From positions 1 to 14,043 of the forward strand of contig JBEAUL010000025.1 in assembly GCA_041161475.1 (NCBI GenBank): DNA of 14,043 nt, given 5' to 3'. Of this stretch, positions 1 to 7,958 are shown one piece after another (the stretch's first letter is position 1; each line of letters begins with the position of its first letter). Origin of the DNA: JBEAUL01 sp041161475. GTDB lineage: Bacteria > Pseudomonadota > Gammaproteobacteria > UBA6186 > Azoamicaceae. Below the pieces are notes generated by a model. The model was not told the origin of the DNA and searched no databases. It saw only the letters and a program-made list of their open reading frames with translations. The translations under genes and the position numbers were made by a program.

Positions 1-1
1 C

Positions 2-559
2 TTTAAACTGACTGATATTGTATTAAATTCCATGATGGCACCGTTTCTACACGATCTGGGATTTAATAAAGTTGATTTTGCGCACTTCTCAAAAGTATAC
101 GGTACCGTACTCACGATTACCGGTGGACTGCTGGCTGGAAACACTATCCACCGATTTGGCATTCGTTTTGTTGTCAAATGCGCCATTTCTTTACAATGTT
201 TTTCTGCTCTAATCTTTATCACTCAAGCCCAACTCGGCTATCACTTTCCCTGCTTGATTGTTGCCTTAAGTATCGAAAGTTTTACAGCAGGCTTGTCTGC
301 CACCGTGTTTATCGCTTTTTTATCTCACTTCTGTCGACAAGGAAACAGCGCACACGATTTTACCTTGCTGTATTCTTTTGGTTCATTCAGTCGTGTACTC
401 ATCTCCAGTATTGCTGGTTTTACTGCCGATCATCTCAGCTGGCAAGCCCTCTTTTTATTGTCTGGTTTATTTGGCTTATTTGCTTTCAGCTTTTTATCCA
501 TTCTACACCGAAAATCACCCTCGGTGCTTCCTTTGTCACCCCACCTTGAAACAACCTAA
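2..559 (+). CDS. AmpG-like MFS muropeptide permease, C-terminal part (partial)
   Basis: The reading frame is open to the left edge, so this is the 3' part of a longer gene; the first Met (position 32) is internal. About 185 residues are visible and they form alternating hydrophobic helices and short charged loops, as in the C-terminal half of a 12-helix major facilitator permease. The order of features matches AmpG: an opening KLTDIVLNSM segment, then PFLHDLGF, a G-G-L-L-A-G helix, a loop with R-F-G-I-R, then ESFTAGLSATVFIAFLS followed by a C-R loop, and a late helix with R-V-x(4)-A-G-F near a W-x2-L-F-L motif. AmpG family members import anhydromuropeptides across the inner membrane for cell-wall recycling. 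Substrate is inferred from family resemblance only; another MFS sugar-phosphate or peptide carrier remains possible. The gene converges on the 626-residue orphan, and the two 3' ends overlap by 4 bases. No terminator was seen at the junction. Confidence 0.7.
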   Translation, partial: FKLTDIVLNSMMAPFLHDLGFNKVDFAHFSKVYGTVLTITGGLLAGNTIHRFGIRFVVKCAISLQCFSALIFITQAQLGYHFPCLIVALSIESFTAGLSATVFIAFLSHFCRQGNSAHDFTLLYSFGSFSRVLISSIAGFTADHLSWQALFLLSGLFGLFAFSFLSILHRKSPSVLPLSPHLETT

Positions 560-2436
560 CTGTGATGAAAAGACGGTTTACAAGGATTATCCTCCCGAAG
601 ACAATAGGGTACCTGCTCTAATATTGAATGCATCACCGCGCGCATACCTGGATAGGCAACAAAATCGTACAATGCGGCTGTGTTAGGCAAACAAAATTCT
701 GCAGGTGCACCACCAGAGGCATTTGAGATACCAAAAGTACCCGATTCTTCCAATACCAATTCTGCTTTGGTGACACGATTGGTGACGATATGGCCACGCG
801 CATCTTGATGATGCAACAAACGGGCAAAAGGGGTAAAAACCAAACAAAATCCCCCGTAATTATCAGGAAAAATTTGAATAAACTCCTCAACCTTTTCTGT
901 CCCTCCTAATGCTTGCATCAATTCACGCCACACCATACACAAGACTTGAGACATCTCTGGTCGAATCGGCAACTGCCCTTGAAATTTATAAAAACACCCA
1001 TCTTCTCGATTGCCTACTTGAATACAATCAAAATAAGCACACAACCCTTCATACCATACTGGCCGACTTGTTAAATCATACATAGGAACGCTCTGTAAAC
1101 TACCTGCTATCACTTGATGATGCTGTGTATTTTTTATAGAAGAGGCATTGGGTGGATTTTTTCCAAGCATAATGGCCTTCTCATTCAGTAGCCACTGTCT
1201 TGAATCACCGATTGGGTTTAAGGCTTGAAACTCGACAATCATTTTTTCTGGATCGAAAACATCGATATTGGGTAAAAAAGCCTCTGGCTCGCGTGGAATA
1301 TTCCATTCATACTCGGGCATACCATAATACCGTAATCCTTCGCGCATGCCCTGGCTAGATATCGATAACCCATGATAATACCCATAAGGATATTTGTTAC
1401 TGATAAGTCTAGATTGTTCTTGGGCACCTTTATCTCGTACCACAACGGCTTCATGCAAAGCCGTATCCCAACGATAAGCAGGTAAGCTTCTCTCCCAGTT
1501 AAAAACCAAATATCGATACGGCTTACTGTTTTCTATTTTGCTTCTGGGTATAACGGTCAGTTTATTTGAGAGTAAGCCACTGAACAAGGTTAACAGATGT
1601 TGTTCTCTGCTGTCCCGAAAATAGCTGCCGGGATATTGTTTCGAAAACAGCAATATTTCTTGATAAATTGAGTCGCCATACCTTAATTCAGTGGAGTGAT
1701 TTACAGCGCTTTCGTCAAATACCCAATCTGGAAATTGCTTTTTAGCATAAGTCTCTATCTGTTGTTCTCGTTGTATTTTTTTATCGGCTTCTACTGCTGT
1801 CTTTTTATGATCTATGGTGGATAATAATCGCCGTATAGAATGCTTTAATGCCCTTCTATTAAACAAAGGAATCAAAGCCTGACGCTCTTGGTTATTAAAA
1901 ATATTATTCACTGCCAAACGATCAATTGGCGATCGACCGGACAACAGGGTCTGTTCTTGAAATGTTTTAGCCGGGGGTTGAGATTGTTTTTTCAACGATT
2001 GGGCATGCGATTCTTGTGCCGCTATTTTTTTCCTTTTGTGTACATCTAACACCACCTCTCCCGTTTCAGGCGAATCGACAACAATATCTTTGGCAGAATA
2101 GGCCACTAAACCTGCCGCCTCATCACAAGCATGTAAAGCCGTATAAACCCGAGATAAATTCCCTGCACCCTCGCCATACCAACACTCTGTGAGCCTTAAG
2201 CACATATCCTGTAATGTTAGCCATTCTTTTTGGGTTGGCACTCTGTCGTAATCGGGCATGTCTGCCTGTCTTCGAATGCTTACCTCATCAATCAATTGCG
2301 TTAAATACCGATCGTAGGCTTCCCAAACAGACTTAAACCTTGCCTTTAGCGATGCATCAGGATGATTACAAAGGCCTTTGGGGCAGGCTTCAAGGATTGC
2401 GCTTACTTGTCTCGCTAAATCTGTTTTACTTAGCAT
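556..2436 (-). CDS. 626-residue orphan protein, unknown function
   Basis: I do not recognise this protein. It starts at an ATG with a clean AAGGAG (2443-2448) six bases upstream and lies 32 bases after the cvpA stop, so it is probably the last gene of the asd-to-cvpA transcript. It has no signal peptide and no convincing membrane segment, so it is likely soluble. The N-terminal 120 residues look helical, with several Cys and Trp. A Lys/Gln-rich hydrophilic linker covers roughly residues 130-170 (HKRKKIAAQ, LKKQSQPPAK). The part after residue 230 is rich in Tyr and Trp (YPYGYYHG, YYGMPEYEW, RPVWYEG), which suggests a compact folded domain. The extreme C-terminus is polar and ends FHHS. In many gammaproteobacteria purF follows cvpA; this is not PurF. 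Some stretches are AT-rich (for example 1861-1920 has 21 G/C of 60). A lineage-specific or secreted protein is possible, but nothing in the sequence shows a function. Confidence 0.85.
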   Translation of the reverse strand: MLSKTDLARQVSAILEACPKGLCNHPDASLKARFKSVWEAYDRYLTQLIDEVSIRRQADMPDYDRVPTQKEWLTLQDMCLRLTECWYGEGAGNLSRVYTALHACDEAAGLVAYSAKDIVVDSPETGEVVLDVHKRKKIAAQESHAQSLKKQSQPPAKTFQEQTLLSGRSPIDRLAVNNIFNNQERQALIPLFNRRALKHSIRRLLSTIDHKKTAVEADKKIQREQQIETYAKKQFPDWVFDESAVNHSTELRYGDSIYQEILLFSKQYPGSYFRDSREQHLLTLFSGLLSNKLTVIPRSKIENSKPYRYLVFNWERSLPAYRWDTALHEAVVVRDKGAQEQSRLISNKYPYGYYHGLSISSQGMREGLRYYGMPEYEWNIPREPEAFLPNIDVFDPEKMIVEFQALNPIGDSRQWLLNEKAIMLGKNPPNASSIKNTQHHQVIAGSLQSVPMYDLTSRPVWYEGLCAYFDCIQVGNREDGCFYKFQGQLPIRPEMSQVLCMVWRELMQALGGTEKVEEFIQIFPDNYGGFCLVFTPFARLLHHQDARGHIVTNRVTKAELVLEESGTFGISNASGGAPAEFCLPNTAALYDFVAYPGMRAVMHSILEQVPYCLREDNPCKPSFHHS

Positions 2437-2442
2437 ATCCCT

Positions 2443-2448
2443 CTCCTT
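2443..2448 (-). promoter_or_regulatory. Ribosome-binding site of the 626-residue orphan
   Basis: The minus strand reads AAGGAG, six bases before the ATG at 2436. It fixes the start of a protein that has no recognised family to guide the choice and supports the gene being translated. Confidence 0.7.
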
Positions 2449-2468
2449 GGGAACCCTTTTTTGATGTG

Positions 2469-3140
2469 TTAAGGTGACAGTCCTGTTGATAAATCGGGAC
2501 GTTGTTCGTTTGGATTTTCAGTGACGATACCAGACTGAGCTTGTTGGGCATTTATTTTTTCTTTTAAGGCATTTGCCTGTGCTTGTAAATCACTTAAATT
2601 GGGCAGATTAGTCTGCGTATTTTGCGGACCATGCTCTAGATTTGGCCCTAACAACTTATTCAGCAAATCCTCTGGTAGGCTTTTTTTTATCCAATTGGCC
2701 ACCGGTTGAAATGTTGGGATTAATACCGATTTTTTAAACAGCACATTTTGTTGCGCAAAAATTGCATTTTCAGTGATCAATAAGGCAATAGCCACAATTA
2801 AAACACCTCTTAGAGCGCCAAATAACGTACCGACGATTCTATCGGTCACACTAAAACCGGTTGCATTAATCACACGAGAGATACAATGACTGATCAGCCC
2901 ACCAATAACCAGGGTTACCAGTACCAACAACAAAAATGCGATCAGGTAACGTAAGCTTACCAGGGAAATAACGGTGAGATAATTGGCTAATGTTGTTGCA
3001 TAGACGGTAGCGATAAGAACGGCTGCAATCCAGGTAACCAAAGACATGGATTCTTTAACAAAACCCCGCATCACACCAAAAATAGAAGAAATACCCACTA
3101 AACCCAGAATCCCTAAGTCAAGTGCATTTAGATTGTCCAT
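2469..3140 (-). CDS. cvpA: CvpA family inner-membrane protein (colicin V production)
   Basis: This 223-residue protein has four hydrophobic segments, at about residues 6-24, 33-50, 63-88 and 103-123, followed by a polar tail of about 100 residues. The CvpA signature is visible: a G-x2-R-G-F/V motif after helix 1 (GVMRGFVKE) and DRIVGTLFGALRG at residues 100-112. CvpA proteins sit in the inner membrane and are linked to colicin V secretion, envelope stress and biofilm; the molecular role is not well defined. The start is an ATG with AAGGAG ten bases upstream, 33 bases after the accD stop, which suggests co-transcription with accD. The C-terminal tail (about residues 165-223) is Gln/Asn/Pro-rich and probably disordered. 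The usual downstream partner purF is absent, and a 626-residue orphan takes its place. Confidence 0.92.
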   Translation of the reverse strand: MDNLNALDLGILGLVGISSIFGVMRGFVKESMSLVTWIAAVLIATVYATTLANYLTVISLVSLRYLIAFLLLVLVTLVIGGLISHCISRVINATGFSVTDRIVGTLFGALRGVLIVAIALLITENAIFAQQNVLFKKSVLIPTFQPVANWIKKSLPEDLLNKLLGPNLEHGPQNTQTNLPNLSDLQAQANALKEKINAQQAQSGIVTENPNEQRPDLSTGLSP

Positions 3141-3173
3141 ATAATCATCGCTCCTTGCGTCTCTTTTTACTGT

Positions 3174-4037
3174 TTAGTGATGTGCGGCAACCTTATAAAA
3201 CATGAGCTTTGCAATCAACTCAGCCACTTTATCCCTCATATCGCGTCTATCAACAATCATATCAACAACCCCTTTTTGGAGTAAAAACTCGCTACGCTGA
3301 AATCCTTCGGGTAAGGTTTCACGAACAGTCTGTTCAATCACTTTGGGCCCGGCAAAGCCAATCAAGGCATTGGGTTCTGCAATATGAATATCGCCTAACA
3401 TAGCCAAACTGGCAGACACACCGCCGGTACAAGGATCGACCAGTACAACAATGTAGGGTAAACCTGCACGAGATAAACGCGCAAGTGCTGCGCTGGTTTT
3501 GGCCATTTGCATGAGAGATATTAACGATTCTTGCATACGGGCCCCACCGCTACAAGCGAAGCAAACCAAGGGACGATGCTCTGACAGACAGGCATTAACG
3601 GCTTGCACAAAACGCTCACCCACCACTGCCCCCATAGAACCACCGATAAAACCAAATTCAAAGGCGGCGACCACAACAGGTAACTGTTTCACTGTACCAG
3701 ACATGACCACCAGGGCATCTTTTTCACCTGTTTTTTTCTGTGCTTGCTGTAACCGATCTTTATATTTTTTGGTATCCCGAAACTTCAATCTATCGACAGG
3801 AGAGACGTCTGCGGCGATTTCAAGTCTACCTTCTGTATCTAAGAATTGGTCTAATCTATCCCGTGCAGAGAGTCGTAAATGGTGATCGCACTTTGGGCAA
3901 ACTTGTAAATTTCTCGCCAACTCAGCGTTAAATAGAAAGGCATTACATTGAGGGCATTTAGACCATAAGCCTTCTGGCACCCCTTTCTTTTTTTCTGTCC
4001 GCACTTTAGACGGTATTATCTTCGAAAGCCAACTCAT
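3174..4037 (-). CDS. accD: Acetyl-CoA carboxylase carboxyltransferase subunit beta
   Basis: AccD pairs with AccA to move the carboxyl group from carboxybiotin (on AccB) to acetyl-CoA, giving malonyl-CoA for fatty-acid synthesis in the cytoplasm. The 287-residue protein shows the N-terminal zinc ribbon C28-x2-C31-x15-C47-x2-C50 and the crotonase-like core: CSGGARMQES, LMQMAKTSAAL, GGVSASLAMLGD, IAEPNALIGFAGP and VIEQTVRETLPEGFQRSEFL. Length is close to the usual 290-305. The chosen start is the ATG at 4037 (MSWLSKIIPS), typical of the family, with AGAGGA five bases upstream. The frame stays open to an ATG at 4112, but that would overlap truA and add residues unlike AccD. Where E. coli AccD reads DPTMGG this protein reads DPCTGG, a small change beside the active site. 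truA ends 28 bases upstream and cvpA starts 33 bases downstream. folC, the common downstream neighbour, is not here. Confidence 0.97.
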   Translation of the reverse strand: MSWLSKIIPSKVRTEKKKGVPEGLWSKCPQCNAFLFNAELARNLQVCPKCDHHLRLSARDRLDQFLDTEGRLEIAADVSPVDRLKFRDTKKYKDRLQQAQKKTGEKDALVVMSGTVKQLPVVVAAFEFGFIGGSMGAVVGERFVQAVNACLSEHRPLVCFACSGGARMQESLISLMQMAKTSAALARLSRAGLPYIVVLVDPCTGGVSASLAMLGDIHIAEPNALIGFAGPKVIEQTVRETLPEGFQRSEFLLQKGVVDMIVDRRDMRDKVAELIAKLMFYKVAAHH

Positions 4038-4042
4038 GTTAT

Positions 4043-4048
4043 TCCTCT
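4043..4048 (-). promoter_or_regulatory. Ribosome-binding site that sets the accD start
   Basis: The minus strand reads AGAGGA, five bases before the ATG at 4037. It favours that start over the in-frame ATG at 4112, which lies inside truA. Confidence 0.7.
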
Positions 4049-4065
4049 GAAAACAGCACGCATAG

Positions 4066-4890
4066 TCAATAAAAAAACCAAGGTCCGGATTTTTTTTCCA
4101 GACCAGAATCAAGGTATTCAGCTAACCCAAACTTGTCAGGATAAGACACCGATACTAAATATAACCCATTTGGCGACGCAGTCATACCCGCTTTAACACG
4201 TGCACGTGCCTCTAATACTTCTTTTGACCAGTGAACAGGACGACGACCCGCCCCTATCTCTAACAAGACACCCACCATATTACGCACCATATGGTGTAAA
4301 AAAGCATTTGCCGTTACGCTAAATCGCAGTACCAATCCATTGCGCTCTACTGAGGTATGGATCAGTCGTCGCACAGGGCTACGGCTTTGACACTCTGCTG
4401 CCCGAAAAGAAGAAAAATCATGCTCACCCAACCATTGCTGGGCCGCTTCATGCATCGCCTCTACAGATAAAGCACGATAGCACCAAGTGACCTGTCTGTT
4501 CAAGAGGGCTGGGCGAATAGGGCTATTGTAGATAAAGTAATGATAGGTTCTACTCGATGCGGAGCGTCTGGCATCAAAATCAGGGTCGACTTCGGATGCC
4601 CACAACACCCTTACCGTAGCAGGTAAATGGGTGTTGGTGCCATATATCCAGGCCCTGAGTGAACGAAGGGCTTGTGTGTTGAAATGGACAACCTGCCCAA
4701 CGGCATGCACACCCGCATCTGTTCTGCCAGCACAACACACCTCAACAGGGTGATTGGCTACTTGACTCAAAGCCATTTCAAGCGCGGCTTGTACAGAAGG
4801 CACCGACTGTTGTCGTTGCCAACCAGAAAACAAGCTACCATCGTACTCTATACCCAGCGCAATCGTGCGGGCAACAACCGGCGTGTTCAT
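4066..4890 (-). CDS. truA: tRNA pseudouridine(38-40) synthase TruA
   Basis: TruA converts uridines 38-40 in the anticodon arm of many tRNAs to pseudouridine. The 274-residue protein has the family landmarks in order: IEYDGSLFSGWQRQ near the N-terminus, the catalytic loop GRTDAGVHAVGQVVHF with nucleophile D58, then FDARRSASSRTYHYFIYN, HDFSSFRAAECQSRSPVR and the C-terminal FLHHMVRNMVGVLLEIGAGR. All expected active-site elements are present. The ATG lies 3 bases after the fimV stop, so ribosomes probably pass straight from fimV; the nearest Shine-Dalgarno-like bases are weak and lie inside fimV. The C-terminal tail (LEKKSGPWFFY) is slightly longer than in E. coli. In Pseudomonas and relatives trpF follows truA; here accD follows directly. 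Confidence 0.97.
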   Translation of the reverse strand: MNTPVVARTIALGIEYDGSLFSGWQRQQSVPSVQAALEMALSQVANHPVEVCCAGRTDAGVHAVGQVVHFNTQALRSLRAWIYGTNTHLPATVRVLWASEVDPDFDARRSASSRTYHYFIYNSPIRPALLNRQVTWCYRALSVEAMHEAAQQWLGEHDFSSFRAAECQSRSPVRRLIHTSVERNGLVLRFSVTANAFLHHMVRNMVGVLLEIGAGRRPVHWSKEVLEARARVKAGMTASPNGLYLVSVSYPDKFGLAEYLDSGLEKKSGPWFFY

Positions 4891-4893
4891 GTA

Positions 4894-6657
4894 TTAGATT
4901 ATCTTCTCAAGTAATTCCTGTGCTTCCTTTCTTTGCTCTGCGTTCCCTTGCGCGTTAATAACAGTGAGTAATTCTTTGGCACCACCAAAATCCCCTAATT
5001 CTACGTATTGTCGCGCCAATTGCAATTTTAAATTGATTTCTTCTGGATCGGCAACAGGGCTAACCAAGGGCGCTTGAGTCGAGACACTTGGGGTTGTAGC
5101 GACAGGTGGCGGGACATCCAAATCAATATTAATTTCTTCAACCACTGGGGTAGGGATGGTAACCTCTATTGGTGCTGGTGCTGGTGCTGGTGCTGGTGCT
5201 GGTGCTGGTGCTGGTGCTGGTGCTGGTGCCTCTGGTATTGAAATCTCTGCTGTATTTTCATCTGCTAACACAATGTCTAAATCTGCCATGTTAAATGGCT
5301 CTTCCACGATTGGTATATCGCCATATTGCCCCGTTGTCACCTCAGTTTCTTGTGGTGATGACACGGTTTGTTGAGGTGACGCCACTGTATCCGTTGGATG
5401 GCTAGGCGTATCAGAGGCAGCGGTTTTTTCTACTGTAACAGCGCTAGCGCGTTCTTCATCAATTGCTTGTCGACTTAAATTGGCAAGACGTTCACGTGTT
5501 TCAGCAAATTGACGTCGTTTCTTCCAACGTCTCCAGAGCATTACAAACGTCAATACAACGGTAATACCGAGGGTGATAATCAAATTGAGGTACTCTGTTA
5601 ATCCCCCTTTTTTTTCGTCCGCAGGTACAACGACTGGCACAGGTGGCGTAGCGGGAGCAGGCGTCGCTTCTGCCGGTGACACAGGTTGCACTGTCTTTTC
5701 TGTACTAGAAACAGGCTTTGGTTGTTCTGCTGCTTTAAGGGGAGTATCTGATTTTTTTTCTTGCTCAACGACGGCAGCGGTAGCAGGTTCAGCTGACGTG
5801 GCAGTGGTATTGGCCTGCGTAACCTCAGACTCGCTAAACCAATTATTTGCCTCAGTCGCTCGATTGGAGACGAAGATGCGCTCAACATCCTCAACCACGC
5901 TTTTCAGATCGACGGGTTTGTCATGGTTATCAAACAAGGTATGCATTTGCGCACGTTGAGGACTTGTACTCGTCTCTGTTACACCTGAAGAGGATGGGTT
6001 AGTCCCTGTTTTGGCTTGTTTCGATAAGTTCGCCAGTTTTTCTTGCGGTGTTCTAGCAACAACCAATGCAGGAATTTGAGACTCTGTCAGCAATAAATCT
6101 TTTTCAGTAGTGGCTTCATCCAACGCAGAAGCAGCCAAATCTGTCACCGATTGATAACGTATTTTTTTCTGATTGCCACTTTTTGGTTGCTCTACGATAT
6201 TGGGCATCAAACGTCGTTTTGCATATACCGGCTTTCCTTCTGGTGGAACGGGATCGAGCAACAGCGTATAACGTCTAATCAGCCTGCCGGAAGATGGACC
6301 AGGGCCCCAAGACAAGTTAAGCAAAAAATCGACATACGGATCGGTCACTAGGGTTTTAGAGGTCGCATGAATAAAAATTTCATCTTCGTCTCTAATAATT
6401 TGGAACATTAACTTATCAAGTAACGGAATGCGTGTCACACCCGCACGCTCAAACTCATCTGTTGAAGCCACCGAGACCAATAAGCTATCCACAACATTTT
6501 GAGCAGCCAACAGTTCTATTTCAGCGTCAAGCGGTTCATTCAGGTAAGAATAAATTTTTATCTTTCCTAAACCAACGGCATCCAGTGACCCCACACACAA
6601 GAGTTCCATCATCACAATGATTAAACCTTGCAAAAAATAAAACAAACGATGATTCAT
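4894..6657 (-). CDS. fimV: FimV/HubP-like polar landmark protein
   Basis: FimV proteins are inner-membrane polar hubs that position type IV pilus, chemotaxis and chromosome-segregation parts; HubP is the counterpart in Vibrio and Legionella. About 587 residues are seen in this order: a signal-peptide-like hydrophobic start, the FimV N-terminal domain (GLGKIKIYSYLNEPLDAEIELL through GPGPSSGRLIRRYTLLLDP), a long Ser/Thr/Pro/Ala-rich periplasmic stretch, one membrane helix at about residues 356-375 followed by a WRRWKKRR stop-transfer cluster, an acidic cytoplasmic region with an Ala-Pro repeat, and the C-terminal FimV module (LKLQLARQYVELGDFGGAKELL, last 51 residues). I see no LysM domain, and the protein is much shorter than P. 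aeruginosa FimV (about 920). Start choice is uncertain: the frame also offers TTG 6666 and ATG 6663; ATG 6657 has AGGG nine bases upstream. fimV ends 3 bases before truA. Confidence 0.9.
   Translation of the reverse strand: MNHRLFYFLQGLIIVMMELLCVGSLDAVGLGKIKIYSYLNEPLDAEIELLAAQNVVDSLLVSVASTDEFERAGVTRIPLLDKLMFQIIRDEDEIFIHATSKTLVTDPYVDFLLNLSWGPGPSSGRLIRRYTLLLDPVPPEGKPVYAKRRLMPNIVEQPKSGNQKKIRYQSVTDLAASALDEATTEKDLLLTESQIPALVVARTPQEKLANLSKQAKTGTNPSSSGVTETSTSPQRAQMHTLFDNHDKPVDLKSVVEDVERIFVSNRATEANNWFSESEVTQANTTATSAEPATAAVVEQEKKSDTPLKAAEQPKPVSSTEKTVQPVSPAEATPAPATPPVPVVVPADEKKGGLTEYLNLIITLGITVVLTFVMLWRRWKKRRQFAETRERLANLSRQAIDEERASAVTVEKTAASDTPSHPTDTVASPQQTVSSPQETEVTTGQYGDIPIVEEPFNMADLDIVLADENTAEISIPEAPAPAPAPAPAPAPAPAPAPIEVTIPTPVVEEINIDLDVPPPVATTPSVSTQAPLVSPVADPEEINLKLQLARQYVELGDFGGAKELLTVINAQGNAEQRKEAQELLEKII
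5171..5230. repeat. Hexanucleotide tandem repeat in fimV encoding Ala-Pro
   Basis: Nine perfect copies of GGTGCT (plus-strand sense) are followed by one GGTGCC, ten units in all. On the coding minus strand each unit gives one Ala-Pro pair. Because the unit is six bases, gain or loss of copies keeps the reading frame and only changes the length of the linker. The repeat also leaves the opposite strand open as a Gly-Ala run, which is not a gene. Confidence 0.97.
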
Positions 6658-6753
6658 CCGCATCAACCCTGACTATCCCAACTGTCTTTGCTTACAACAA
6701 AAATTGATCTGTACCCTTACCAGTCAATGTAGCATGAAAGAAAGGAATCGGGC

Positions 6754-6794
6754 CAGAAATTGGCTTATTTAACATTCATTTAGCCAAATTTCTG
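6754..6794 (-). terminator. Inverted repeat across the asd stop codon, possible terminator or attenuator
   Basis: CAGAAATTGGCT (6754-6765) is matched by AGCCAAATTTCTG (6782-6794), a 12-pair stem with one bulged base and a 16-base loop. The asd stop codon (6769-6771) lies in the loop. On the minus strand the hairpin is followed by a mixed, not uniform, T-containing stretch, so it is a weak intrinsic terminator at best. It could reduce read-through from asd into fimV or protect the asd mRNA end. Confidence 0.4.
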
Positions 6795-7794
6795 CGATTT
6801 GGACGGCATTTAAGGCACCCCCCTTACGAACATTGTCTGCAACCACCCATAAATTTAGGCCACAATCTGAGAACAAGTCCGATCGAATTCTGCCAACATA
6901 AACGGCATCCTCCGCGTTTAAGTGAGAGATCGGTGTGGGGTACGGGAAGTCACTTGAGTCATCTGCCTCAACGACCACAATACCTGGTGCTTGTTTTAGT
7001 AAGGCTGTGGCCTCTTCTCGCGTAATGCTGCGTTCAGTTTCTATCCAAATGGCTTCGCTGTGGCCATAGAACACAGGAACACGCACGGTTGTGGCGGTAA
7101 TTGCCAATTGAGGACAATTTAGAATTTTTTGGGTCTCGAGAATCATTTTCATTTCTTCTCTGGTATACCCATTGTCTGAAAAATCATCGATATGTGGAAG
7201 CACATTAAATGCAATTTGCTGTGGATAGACCTGAGGCTCTATCGGCATCCCATTTAACAAATGCGCAGATTGCTCAGCCAATTCTGAAATGGCTTTTTTT
7301 CCTGTACCCGATACAGATTGATAGGTTGCCACGTTAATTCGTTTTAACCCTACTGCATCTAAAATAGGTTTTAAGGCGATAACCATTTGTATGGTTGAAC
7401 AATTTGGATTCGCAATAATATTACGCTGACGGTAATCGGCAATCGCCTCTTTGTTGACTTCGGGTACGACCAAAGGCACAGATTCCATCAAACGAAAATG
7501 TGCGGAATTATCGATCACCAAGCAACCTGCTTCGACCGCTAAAGGCGCGTATTGGGCTGCTTGTTCACTGCCAACCGCAAAAAATGCCAGTTGAACTTGG
7601 GTAAAATCAAATTCACTGGCATTCTGTACGCGCAATGTTTTTCCTTTAAACCGCACGGTTTGGCCTGAAGATTTGCCACTGGCAAGCACAAACAGTTGAT
7701 TAATCGGAAACTTTCTTTCCTCTAAAATCGACAGAAGCGTCTCCCCAATCAGTCCGGTTGCGCCCAGTATTGCCACATTAATAGACTTTGTCAT
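6769..7794 (-). CDS. asd: Aspartate-semialdehyde dehydrogenase
   Basis: Asd reduces L-4-aspartyl phosphate to L-aspartate-4-semialdehyde with NADPH, the branch point to lysine/diaminopimelate, methionine and threonine, so it also feeds peptidoglycan synthesis. The 341-residue protein shows the Rossmann motif GATGLIG (residues 11-17), the catalytic Cys in NPNCST (C132), QSVSGTGKKA (Q159), a K-containing TREEMKM (K216), and TTVRVPVFYGHSEAI with R238 and the general-base H245. The N-terminus resembles the GATGxxGE subclass rather than the E. coli type. The start is an ATG with GAGG eight bases upstream. It leads the minus-strand block; a 100-base gap with an inverted repeat separates it from fimV, so the two may be only partly co-transcribed. 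The asd-fimV-truA order is conserved in Pseudomonas and Legionella. Confidence 0.97.
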   Translation of the reverse strand: MTKSINVAILGATGLIGETLLSILEERKFPINQLFVLASGKSSGQTVRFKGKTLRVQNASEFDFTQVQLAFFAVGSEQAAQYAPLAVEAGCLVIDNSAHFRLMESVPLVVPEVNKEAIADYRQRNIIANPNCSTIQMVIALKPILDAVGLKRINVATYQSVSGTGKKAISELAEQSAHLLNGMPIEPQVYPQQIAFNVLPHIDDFSDNGYTREEMKMILETQKILNCPQLAITATTVRVPVFYGHSEAIWIETERSITREEATALLKQAPGIVVVEADDSSDFPYPTPISHLNAEDAVYVGRIRSDLFSDCGLNLWVVADNVRKGGALNAVQIAEIWLNEC

Positions 7795-7891
7795 CTCTCT
7801 ACCTCAATTCTTCAGTACCACGATTGTATAACGATTGCTCATATGCTGGCATGATAGCAAGGTGACTGCCTCCTGCCAACCATTGATGGTT

Positions 7892-7920
7892 TTGCAAAAG
7901 TACGCTTCCTTACTTACAAT
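7892..7920 (+). promoter_or_regulatory. Predicted sigma70 promoter for the NeuD/PglD-like gene
   Basis: TTGCAA (7892-7897) and TACAAT (7915-7920) are separated by exactly 17 bases, four of six and five of six matches to the consensus boxes. The expected transcript start is near 7927, giving a leader of about 30 bases before the ATG at 7959, with AAGGTG at 7943-7948 as ribosome-binding site. Confidence 0.55.
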
Positions 7921-7958
7921 ACCTATTAAAGTACAATAAACCAAGGTGCATATCTGTT

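Noticed and set aside
3499..3885. 128-codon plus-strand frame inside accD
   Set aside because: Shadow of accD, which has all its family motifs on the other strand.
4038..4112. N-terminal extension of accD to an ATG at 4112
   Set aside because: It overlaps the end of truA and adds residues unlike AccD; ATG 4037 has its own ribosome-binding site and the family-typical MSWL start.
5156..5374. Plus-strand frame with a long Gly-Ala run
   Set aside because: It is the antisense shadow of the Ala-Pro repeat in fimV and has no independent support.
7795..7891. Promoter for asd on the minus strand
   Set aside because: A TACAAT -10-like box is present near 7825-7830, but no acceptable -35 box sits at 16-18 bases, so I do not list it.
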